A stretch of 37,591 bases of DNA. It comes from Candidatus Rokuibacteriota bacterium (GTDB lineage Bacteria > Methylomirabilota > Methylomirabilia > Rokubacteriales > CSP1-6). A model generated the notes under the pieces. The model worked only from the letters and a program-made list of their open reading frames with translations, was not told where the DNA came from and did no database searches. The position numbers and the translations under genes are program-made. Shown here piece by piece: positions 16,585-23,803 of the stretch (positions are counted from its first letter, which is position 1; the number at the start of each line of letters is the position of its first letter). The stretch is from the NCBI GenBank assembly GCA_016209635.1, contig JACQWC010000067.1:1-37591 (forward strand), written 5' to 3'.

Positions 16585-18032
16585 GCCACGAAGAGGAGGC
16601 GCGCCGCCGCCGTGAGCGACATGCGGAGGAGGAGCCAGCCGTCGCTGAAGCGCTCGATGTTCGTCCGCCCGTAGGTCCGCTCGTGGTAGCGGACGGGGAG
16701 CTCCACCAGGCGGAGGTTCAGCTTCGCGGCGCCGAAGAGCAGGTCGAAGTCACCGTAGGGGTCGAAGTCGCCGAAGTAGTCGCGGCCCGCGACGATCCGC
16801 GCGTAGTCCTCGCGGAGCAGCGCCTTCGTCCCGCAGAGCGTGTCCTTGATCGGCTGGCCGAGGATCCAGCCGAGGAGCTTGGCGAACGCGCGGTTGCCGA
16901 GGAGGTTCAGGAAGCGCATCGCCCGGGGGTCCATGGCGTAGACGAGGCGGGAGCCGTTGACGAACTCGCCCTTGACGCTCGCGAGGACCTCGTAGAACTG
17001 GGGGAGGTCCTCGGGCGCGACGGAGAGGTCCGCGTCGAGGATGATGAGGACGTCGCCGGTGGCGCGGGTGAAGCCGAGCCGGACGGCGTCCGCCTTGCCG
17101 GTGCCCTCCTGGACGAAGACCTTGATGTCCCGATCCGGGTAGGCCTCCGCCACCCGCCGGCACTCCTCGAGCGTCCCGTCCCGGGAGTGTCCCTCGACGA
17201 AGATCAGCTCCGTGTGGCTTCCCATGCGCGGCAGGCGGCGGACGAGCGGCTCGATATTGCCCGCCTCGTTCCGGCACGGCGAGACCACCGAGACGCGGGT
17301 CGGCGGCTCGCGGGGCGGGAGATCCAGCGGGCGCGCGACCACCCAGTTGGTCAGGGTGAGGAGCCGGAGCCCGGGGAGATGGGCGAGGTAGCGGTTGGCC
17401 AGGCGCGTGAGCCCGGGAACGCGGCGGGGGAGGAGGATGTGCCCGCGGCGGTGGATCGGTTCGAACCCGGCGAGGTGGAGGAGGTTCGCGACGTCCTCGG
17501 GCGTCGTCCAGTTGAGGACCGGCAGCGGGTACCGGAGCCCGAGCCGCTCCGCGAGCGAGATGACCGGCTGCCAGAGCCGGCTGTACCAGTGGAGCACGAC
17601 GCGGGTCTTCGGGTGGCACGCGGCGCGGAGCCCATCGAAGACGCGCCGGATGTCGTAGAGGTAACCGAGGAGGTCGGAGAGGACGATGTAGTCGAAGCGC
17701 TCGCCCCCCAGGTCCAGCTCCTCCGCCACCATCGTGCGGAAGCGGAGCGCGGGATACTTCGTCCGGGCGAGACGGAGCATCTCCTCGGACAGGTCGATGC
17801 CGAGCCCGTCCCCGGGCGAGACGGCGGCGAGCAGGTCCCCGGTGCCGCAGCCGACCTCGAGGACACGCGCGCCCGGAGGAATGTAGAACCGCGCGAGCGC
17901 GCGGACGGTCCCCTGGTACTCGGTGTTCCGTCTCGCCGGCGTGTCCGCGATCGGGGCGTAGCGATCGAAGAACTCCCGGAGGCCGGCGACGTGCTCGAGG
18001 TAGTGGGCCGGAGGTCGCCGCAACGACACCAT
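16581..18032 (-). CDS. Fusion of SAM methyltransferase and GT2 polyprenol-phosphate sugar transferase
   Basis: Residues 1 to about 240 form a class I methyltransferase (VLEVGCGTGDLLAAV near residue 56, GIDLSEEMLRLA, HWYSRLWQ). From about residue 245 a family 2 glycosyltransferase begins: RVSVVSPCRNEAGNIE, FVEGHSRDGT, the DxD-type LDADLSVAPEDLP near residue 330 and a DPM1-like end (RLVELPVRYHERTYGRTNI). The GT half resembles dolichyl- or undecaprenyl-phosphate sugar synthases acting at the inner face of the membrane. Fusion of both activities suggests a lipid-linked sugar that is transferred and methylated. ATG 18032 is only 23 bases from the divergent TPR gene, and its GTGA overlap couples it to the next methyltransferase. 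Confidence 0.88.
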   Translation of the reverse strand: MVSLRRPPAHYLEHVAGLREFFDRYAPIADTPARRNTEYQGTVRALARFYIPPGARVLEVGCGTGDLLAAVSPGDGLGIDLSEEMLRLARTKYPALRFRTMVAEELDLGGERFDYIVLSDLLGYLYDIRRVFDGLRAACHPKTRVVLHWYSRLWQPVISLAERLGLRYPLPVLNWTTPEDVANLLHLAGFEPIHRRGHILLPRRVPGLTRLANRYLAHLPGLRLLTLTNWVVARPLDLPPREPPTRVSVVSPCRNEAGNIEPLVRRLPRMGSHTELIFVEGHSRDGTLEECRRVAEAYPDRDIKVFVQEGTGKADAVRLGFTRATGDVLIILDADLSVAPEDLPQFYEVLASVKGEFVNGSRLVYAMDPRAMRFLNLLGNRAFAKLLGWILGQPIKDTLCGTKALLREDYARIVAGRDYFGDFDPYGDFDLLFGAAKLNLRLVELPVRYHERTYGRTNIERFSDGWLLLRMSLTAAARLLFVA

Positions 18033-18044
18033 ACGGAGATAGGG

Positions 18045-18050
18045 TACATT
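18045..18050 (+). promoter_or_regulatory. Possible -10 element of the TPR gene
   Basis: TACATT lies five bases before ATG 18056 in the 23-base divergent gap. A promoter here would give a nearly leaderless transcript. No convincing -35 element is visible 16-18 bases upstream, so confidence is low. Confidence 0.25.
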
Positions 18051-18055
18051 GTGGC

Positions 18056-19891
18056 ATGCCGGATCGATGCGTGGAGAATCGGGCGCGCTGGCCCCTTCTC
18101 TCCCACGACGTCGCGCTCCCCCTCGTCATCGTCCTCGCGGTGCTCGCCACGTTCGCCGGGGCCCTCGGGAACGGCTGGGTGGAGTGGGACGACAACATCA
18201 ACTTCCTCGAGAATCCCAATTACCGCGGCTTCGGCTGGTCCGAGATCCGCTGGATGCTCACGGTCACGACCGGGCCCCACTGGATCCCGCTGACCTGGGT
18301 GACGCTCGCCCTCGATTACGTCGTGTGGGGGATGAACCCCCTCGGCTACCACCTGACGAGTCTCCTCCTCCACGCGGCGAACGGTGTCCTCCTCTATCTC
18401 GTCGCGCTGCGACTGCTCGGGCTCGGGGCGCCGCAAGCCGGCAGGACGGCGCTGAGCGTCGGGGCCGCCGCGGCGGCGCTCTTCTGGGCACTCCATCCGC
18501 TCCGCGCCGAGTCCGTCGCCTGGGTGACGGAGCGCCGTGACGTACTCTCCGGGCTCTTCTATCTCGCGACCGTGCTCCTCTATCTCCGGATGTGCGCGGC
18601 GGAGGGCGCCGAGCGCCGGCGCTGGCTCGCCGCCTCCCTCGCGTGCTACGCCCTGGCACTGCTCTCGAAGTTCCTCGTCATCACGCTCCCGTTCGTGCTG
18701 CTCGTCCTGGACGCCTACCCGCTCCGGCGCTTTTCGCGCGCGACCGTGAGGGAGAAGGTCCCGTACCTCCTGCTCGCGGCGGCAGGCGCCGCGATCGCGC
18801 TCTGGGCGGCGCGCGCCAACGTGCCGCTGACGCCGGTCGAGTCCCATCCGCCCATCGCACGCGCGGCGATGACGGTCTACAGCCTGGCCTTCTATCTGCG
18901 GAAGACCGTGATCCCCACCGACCTCTCGCCGGTCTACGAGCTGCCCGCCGAGGTGCATCTCTCGGATTTGCCGTTCCTCGCGAGTACGGTCGGAGTGGCG
19001 CTCCTGACCCTCGCGTTCCTCCTGCTCCGGCGGCGGTGGCCGGCGGGGCTGGCGGTGTGGGTCGCCTACGGGGTCACGCTGGCGCCGGCGAGCGGCATCG
19101 TCCACGGGGGGCCGCAGCTCGTCGCCGACCGCTACAGCTATCTCTCGTGCCTCGGCTGGGCGCTCCTCGCCGGCGCCGCGGTCTGCGCGGTGGTGAGCCC
19201 TGGGGCGAGCGGAGCGCGGGTGAGGCGGTGGAGCCCCCTCGCGGTCGCCGTTCTCGCCCTGTGGATCGTCGCCCTCGGCTTCCTCACCTGGCACCAGGTC
19301 CAGGTGTGGCGCGACACGGAGGCGCTCTGGCGTCAGGCGATCGACGTCGATCCCGCGTGCGGTCTCTGCCACAATCGGCTGGGCGCCTTTCTCGGCGATC
19401 GCGGCGCGCTCGTGCCGGCGCTCGACCACTTCGAGAAAGCGATCCAGGCGAGGCCGGACCGGATCAGGTACCACGGGAACATGGGGCTCGCGCTCCTCCG
19501 CCTGAACCGGCCCGCGGAAGCGATCCCCCACCTCCGGCGCGTGCTCGAGCGCTACCCGGCCGACGTCGAGATGCGGAGCCGCCTCGGCGCGGCCCTGATC
19601 CTCGAGAAGCGGCTCGACGAGGCGCGGGCGGAGCTCGATGAGGCCATCCGCCTCGACCCGACGCACGCCGAGGCCCTGACGAACCTCGGGGTCGCCCTGA
19701 CCGCCCTCGACCGGCCGGCAGAGGCCGTGCCGCCGTTCGAGCGGGCGATCGCCGCCAATCCCGAGCTGCCGCTCGCCCGCTTCGGCCTGGCGCGCGCCTA
19801 CCGCCTGCTCGGTCGGACCGCCGCGGCGGAGGAGCAGGCGGCGATCGGGACGCGGCTCCTGTCGCGCCCGGCGTCGGGGGCGCCGCGGTAG
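18056..19891 (+). CDS. TMTC-like multi-pass membrane protein with C-terminal TPR repeats, 611 residues
   Basis: The N-terminal 410 residues hold about ten hydrophobic helices with the TMTC/PMT-like landmarks WVEWDDNINFLENPNYRGFG, LLLHAANGVLLYLVALRLLG, HPLRAESVAWVTERRDVLSG and LVADRYSYLSCLG. From about residue 425 four or five TPR units follow (for example CHNRLGAFLGDRGALVPALD, LDEARAELDEAIRLDPTHAE, ALTNLGVALTALDRPAEAVP). Proteins of this layout in bacteria are membrane glycosyltransferase-fold (GT-C-like) enzymes that may move sugars from polyprenyl-phosphate donors to proteins outside the membrane. The divergent GT2 gene could make such a donor, which fits a glycosylation pair. The enzymatic role is inferred from architecture. 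Confidence 0.85.
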   Translation: MPDRCVENRARWPLLSHDVALPLVIVLAVLATFAGALGNGWVEWDDNINFLENPNYRGFGWSEIRWMLTVTTGPHWIPLTWVTLALDYVVWGMNPLGYHLTSLLLHAANGVLLYLVALRLLGLGAPQAGRTALSVGAAAAALFWALHPLRAESVAWVTERRDVLSGLFYLATVLLYLRMCAAEGAERRRWLAASLACYALALLSKFLVITLPFVLLVLDAYPLRRFSRATVREKVPYLLLAAAGAAIALWAARANVPLTPVESHPPIARAAMTVYSLAFYLRKTVIPTDLSPVYELPAEVHLSDLPFLASTVGVALLTLAFLLLRRRWPAGLAVWVAYGVTLAPASGIVHGGPQLVADRYSYLSCLGWALLAGAAVCAVVSPGASGARVRRWSPLAVAVLALWIVALGFLTWHQVQVWRDTEALWRQAIDVDPACGLCHNRLGAFLGDRGALVPALDHFEKAIQARPDRIRYHGNMGLALLRLNRPAEAIPHLRRVLERYPADVEMRSRLGAALILEKRLDEARAELDEAIRLDPTHAEALTNLGVALTALDRPAEAVPPFERAIAANPELPLARFGLARAYRLLGRTAAAEEQAAIGTRLLSRPASGAPR

Positions 19892-19944
19892 GGCGCGGGC
19901 GGATCGGGTATCATCGGGCGCGATCACCGGAAGGAGGGGTGCCA

Positions 19945-20715
19945 GTGCTGGAGCTGGGGCTCGCGGGGAAGATCGCGATCGTCACGGGAGGAAGCGAGGG
20001 ACTCGGACGGGCGTGCGCCGAGCGCCTGGCGGGAGAGGGGGCGCGCGTGGCCGTGTGCGCGCGTCGGAAGGAGGTGCTCGAGCGCGCTGCCGCCGAGATC
20101 CGCGGGGCGACCGGCGCCCCGATCCTGGCGCGGGCCGCCGACGTCACCCGCGCGGAGGAGGTCGAGGCCTTCGTCGCCGCCACCGTCGCGGAGTTCGGCG
20201 GCGTCGACATCCTGATCAACAACGCCGGGACGTCCGCGGCCGCGACCTTCACCGACGTCGACGACGCCGCCTGGCAGGCGGACCTCGACCTGAAGCTGAT
20301 GGCGGCGATCCGGTTCTGCCGTCTCGTCATCCCCCACATGAGGCGTCGGGGCGGGGGGCGGATCGTCAACGTCACGACCGTGGGCGGCAAGGCCCCCGCG
20401 GCCCGGGCGCTGCCCACGAGCGTCACGCGGGCGGCCGGCATCAACCTGACCAAGTCGCTCGCCAACGAGTACGCCGCCGACGGGATCCGCGTGAACACCG
20501 TGTGTCTCGGCCTGGTCAAGAGCGCGCAGTGGGAGCGCCGGGCCAAGGGGGACCCGGAGGCGTACTACCGTGAGGTCGCCCGCCGCGTGCCGCTCGGGCG
20601 CGTCGGCGAGGCCCACGAGTTCGCCGACCTCGTGGCGTTCCTCGTCTCCGAGCGCGCGGCGTACATCACGGGCACGGCCATCAACTTCGACGGCGGCATG
20701 TCGAGCGTCGTCTGA
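19945..20715 (+). CDS. Short-chain dehydrogenase/reductase-fold protein with altered catalytic residues
   Basis: The 256-residue protein has the Rossmann motif VTGGSEGLGRA, the NNAG motif (ILINNAGTS) and the end motif ITGTAINFDGGM, all typical of classical SDRs. The catalytic YxxxK is replaced: the aligned segment PTSVTRAAGINLTKSLA has T158 for Tyr and R162 for Lys. Either it is a non-standard reductase or hydratase-like SDR, or a non-catalytic member. GTG 19945 is chosen because AAGGAGG stands seven bases upstream. It leads a four-gene operon with MDR reductase, CoA-transferase and crotonase genes, which suggests work on an acyl-CoA or aromatic degradation intermediate. Confidence 0.85.
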   Translation: MLELGLAGKIAIVTGGSEGLGRACAERLAGEGARVAVCARRKEVLERAAAEIRGATGAPILARAADVTRAEEVEAFVAATVAEFGGVDILINNAGTSAAATFTDVDDAAWQADLDLKLMAAIRFCRLVIPHMRRRGGGRIVNVTTVGGKAPAARALPTSVTRAAGINLTKSLANEYAADGIRVNTVCLGLVKSAQWERRAKGDPEAYYREVARRVPLGRVGEAHEFADLVAFLVSERAAYITGTAINFDGGMSSVV

Positions 20716-20732
20716 CGAGGGGGGAGCGTCCG

Positions 20733-21755
20733 ATGCCGCAGGCGATGAACCGGCAGATCGTGCTGAAGGGCCGCCCCGTGGGGCCGCCCAGGCCCGGCGA
20801 CTTCGAGCTGGTCGAGACGGCGATCCCGACCCCCGGCGCGGGCGAGGTCCTGCGCCGCACGATCTATCTCTCGCTCGATCCCTACATGCGCGGCCGGATG
20901 AACGAGGGCCGGTCGTACGCCGCCTCCGTCGAGCTGGGGCAGGTGATGGTCGGCGGGACGGTGAGCGAGGTCGTCGAGTCGAACAACCCGGCGTTCCAGC
21001 AGGGCGACCTCGTCGTCGGCTACGACGGCTGGCGGGCGTACGCGGTGTCGAGCGGGAGCGGAACGCGGACCCTCGATCCCGGAGAGGCGCCGATCTCGAC
21101 GGCGCTGGGCGTGCTCGGCATGCCTGGCATGACCGCCTACGTCGGGCTCCTCGACATCGGCCAGCCGAAGCCGGGCGAGACCGTCGTCGTCTCGGCCGCG
21201 GCCGGCGCGGTGGGCTCGGCGGTGGGCCAGCTGGCCAGGCTCAAGGGCTGCCGCGCGGTCGGGGTCGCGGGGTCCAGGGCCAAGTGCGACTACGTCACCG
21301 GCGAGCTGGGCTTCGACGCGTGCGTCGACTACAAGACGCAGGATCTCCACGCCGCGCTCAAGGCGGCGTGTCCCAAGGGGATCGACGTCTACTTCGACAA
21401 CGTCGGCGGCGCGGTGCTGGCCGCGGTGCTGAGACTCATTAATCCGAACGCGCGCATTCCGCTCTGTGGCCTGATCTCCCAGTACAACGCGACCGAAATG
21501 CCCGCCGGCCCGAACCTGGCGCCGCTCCTCGTGAACCGCGCGATGGTTCGAGGATTCATCGTCTCCGACCATGCCGACCGCATGCGCGACTTCCTGACCG
21601 ACTGCAGCCGCTGGGTCCGCGAGGGGAAGCTCAAGTACCGCGAGGACATCGTCGAGGGTCTCGAGAGCGCTCCCCGGGCGCTGATCGGGCTCCTCGAGGG
21701 CAGGAACTTCGGGAAGCTCCTGGTCAGGGTGGGCGAGGACCCGACCCGGCGATGA
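20733..21755 (+). CDS. NADP-dependent MDR oxidoreductase (CurA/PTGR-like)
   Basis: The 340-residue protein matches the zinc-free medium-chain reductases of the leukotriene B4 12-hydroxydehydrogenase/prostaglandin reductase type: LSLDPYMRGRM near residue 47, GMPGMTAYVGLLDIG (129-143), the dinucleotide motif SAAAGAVGSAVGQLA (154-168), YFDNVGG and a C-terminal NFGKLLVRVG. These enzymes reduce the double bond of alpha,beta-unsaturated ketones or aldehydes with NADPH in the cytoplasm. It starts 17 bases after the SDR stop, and its TGA overlaps the ATG of the CoA-transferase. Confidence 0.88.
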   Translation: MPQAMNRQIVLKGRPVGPPRPGDFELVETAIPTPGAGEVLRRTIYLSLDPYMRGRMNEGRSYAASVELGQVMVGGTVSEVVESNNPAFQQGDLVVGYDGWRAYAVSSGSGTRTLDPGEAPISTALGVLGMPGMTAYVGLLDIGQPKPGETVVVSAAAGAVGSAVGQLARLKGCRAVGVAGSRAKCDYVTGELGFDACVDYKTQDLHAALKAACPKGIDVYFDNVGGAVLAAVLRLINPNARIPLCGLISQYNATEMPAGPNLAPLLVNRAMVRGFIVSDHADRMRDFLTDCSRWVREGKLKYREDIVEGLESAPRALIGLLEGRNFGKLLVRVGEDPTRR

Positions 21756-22984
21756 CGCTGCCGCTCGCCGGATACCGGGTGCTCGAGCTGGCGCATCTGA
21801 TCGCCGGCCCGGTGTGCGGGATGTACCTCGCCGACATGGGTGCGGAGGTCGTCAAGGTGGAGCACCCCGCCGGCGGCGACGCGTCGCGCGCGCTGTACGA
21901 CCCGCTGCCTGGCGGCGACAGCGCGGTCTTCCTCACCGTGAACCGGAACAAGCTGAGCGTCGCCGTGGATCTCTCCCGCCCCGAGGGGCACGCCCTGTTC
22001 CTCCGCCTTATCGAGCGCGCCGACGTCGTGATCGAAGCGTACCGGGGTGGCGTGGCCGAGAAGCTCGGCATCGAGTACGCGCGGCTCGCGCCGCTCAACC
22101 CGCGGCTCGTCTACTGCTCGCTCTCGGCCTTCGGGCCCGAAGGACCATGGCGCGAGAAGCCGGGGCTCGACATGTTGGTGCAGGCGATGGGCGGGCTGAT
22201 GGCGGTCACGGGCGAGCCCGACGGCGGCCCCGTGCTCTGCGGGGCGCCGGTCGTCGACACCATCGGCGCGCTCCTGGCGGGGCAGGGCGTCCTCACGGCG
22301 CTGCTCCACCGCGAGCGCACGGGCGAGGGGCAGCGGGTCGACGTGTCGCTCCTCTGCGGCGCGCTGCTCGCCCACGCCGCGCGCCTGAGCGTCTTCCTCG
22401 CGACCGGTCAGGAGCCCGGCCGCATGGGCAGCGCGCACCCGTACATGGTTCCGTTCCAGGCCTTCATGGCGCGCGACGGCTGGGTCTACGTCGCCGCCTG
22501 GGTCGACCGGCTCTGGCCGCCCTTCTGCGACGCGGTCGAGCGCCCGCACCTCGCCACCGATCCCCGCTTCGCCACGCGCGAGGATCGCGTGCGCCACCGG
22601 AAGGAGCTCGTGGCGCTCCTCGAGCCGCTCTTCCGGGAGCGGACCGTCAAGGAGTGGATGGCGCGCCTCGAGGCGCGGGACGTCCTCTGCGCGCCCGTCA
22701 ATCGCTACGCCGACCTGCCCGACGACCCCCAGGTCAGGGCGAGCGGGATGATCGTCGAGGAGGAACACCCGCGCGCCGGCCGCTTCCGGACGCTCGCCAC
22801 GCCCGTGCACTTCGAGAAGACGCCCGGCGGGCTCCGGGCGCCGGCCCCGGCGCTCGGCGAGCACACCGACGCCGTGCTGCGGGAGGCCGGCGTCGAGCCG
22901 GCGGAGATCGCTCGCCTCCACGCCGCCGGGGTCATCGCCCAGATGGCGGCCGAAACCCGACCATGCCCGGAGGGACGACCATGA
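21752..22984 (+). CDS. Family III (CaiB/BaiF) CoA-transferase
   Basis: The 410-residue protein shows LELAHLIAGPVCGMYLADMG at the N-terminus, VKVEHPAGGD, NRNKLSVAVDL, EAYRGGVAEKLGI, the catalytic-Asp region KPGLDMLVQAMGGLM (D140) and the C-terminal DDPQVRASGM, all marks of family III CoA-transferases. It would move CoA from a donor thioester to a carboxylic acid, activating it for degradation. It overlaps both neighbours by ATGA (21752-21755 and 22981-22984), so the set is translationally coupled. Substrate acids are unknown; the crotonase partner points to beta-oxidation-like chemistry. Confidence 0.92.
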   Translation: MTLPLAGYRVLELAHLIAGPVCGMYLADMGAEVVKVEHPAGGDASRALYDPLPGGDSAVFLTVNRNKLSVAVDLSRPEGHALFLRLIERADVVIEAYRGGVAEKLGIEYARLAPLNPRLVYCSLSAFGPEGPWREKPGLDMLVQAMGGLMAVTGEPDGGPVLCGAPVVDTIGALLAGQGVLTALLHRERTGEGQRVDVSLLCGALLAHAARLSVFLATGQEPGRMGSAHPYMVPFQAFMARDGWVYVAAWVDRLWPPFCDAVERPHLATDPRFATREDRVRHRKELVALLEPLFRERTVKEWMARLEARDVLCAPVNRYADLPDDPQVRASGMIVEEEHPRAGRFRTLATPVHFEKTPGGLRAPAPALGEHTDAVLREAGVEPAEIARLHAAGVIAQMAAETRPCPEGRP

Positions 22985-23775
22985 CCGAGGACCTGCTCGA
23001 AGTCGTCAAGGACGGCGTCGCCGTCCTCACGCTGAACCGCCCGGCGAGGCTGAACGCGCTGTCCCGGCCGATGCTCGAGGCGCTGCTCGAGGCGCTGCCC
23101 CGGCTCGCCGAGGATCCGGGCGTCGGCGTCGTCGTGCTCACCGGGGCGGGGCGCGCCTTCTCGGCCGGGGGTGACGTGAAGGCGATGGCCGAGGGGACCG
23201 AGGCTCCTGGGGGCACGCTCGAGGAGAAGGCGCAGGCGCTGCGTGCACGGATGGAGGTGTCGCGCTGGCTCCACGAGATGCCCACGCCCACGCTCGCGAT
23301 GGTGCGCGGGGCCGCGGCGGGCGCCGGGCTCTCCTTGGCGCTCGCCTGCGACCTCCGGATCGCCGGGGACACGGCCCGCTTCGCGACCGCGTTCGCGCGG
23401 GTCGGGTACTCGGGCGACTTCGGCGGGAGCTTCTTCCTGTCGAAGCTCGTCGGAACCGCGAAGGCGCGCGAGCTCTACCTGACCGCCGACATCCTCGGCG
23501 CCGAGCAGGCGCTGGCGCTCGGGCTCGTCAACCGGGTCGTCCCGGACGCGGCGCTCGAGGGCGAGACGCTCGCCCTCGCCGCACGGTTGGCCCGGGGGCC
23601 GCGGATCGCGTACCGCTACATGAAGCGGAACTTCAACGCGGCGGAGAGCGGGACGCTCAGGGACCTGCTCGACCTCGAGGCGTGGCACCACACGCGCTGC
23701 GGGATGACCGAGGACCACCGCGAGGCGGCGCGGGCGTTCGTCGAGAAGCGCGAGCCGGTGTTCAGGGGGCGCTGA
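22981..23775 (+). CDS. Enoyl-CoA hydratase/isomerase (crotonase) family protein
   Basis: The 264-residue protein has LTLNRPARLNALSRPML, the oxyanion-hole segment GAGRAFSAGGDVKAM (55-69), GAAAGAGLSLALACDLRIAG (110-129) and GLVNRVVP. One general acid/base Glu is kept (E164 in KARELYL), while the first catalytic Glu of true hydratases is replaced in FATAFARVGYSGDFGGS. This fits isomerase- or hydrolase-type crotonases such as PaaG-like enzymes better than a simple hydratase. ATG 22981 overlaps the CoA-transferase stop, with GGAGGG just upstream. It is the last gene of the coupled four-gene set. Confidence 0.9.
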   Translation: MTEDLLEVVKDGVAVLTLNRPARLNALSRPMLEALLEALPRLAEDPGVGVVVLTGAGRAFSAGGDVKAMAEGTEAPGGTLEEKAQALRARMEVSRWLHEMPTPTLAMVRGAAAGAGLSLALACDLRIAGDTARFATAFARVGYSGDFGGSFFLSKLVGTAKARELYLTADILGAEQALALGLVNRVVPDAALEGETLALAARLARGPRIAYRYMKRNFNAAESGTLRDLLDLEAWHHTRCGMTEDHREAARAFVEKREPVFRGR

Positions 23776-23803
23776 GCATGCGCGCCGCCGGCGGGCCGCT
23801 CGC

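Noticed and set aside
17351-19927. An 858-codon open minus-strand frame
   Set aside because: It overlaps the TPR gene and part of the methyltransferase-GT2 gene; its composition is low-complexity and no domain is visible.
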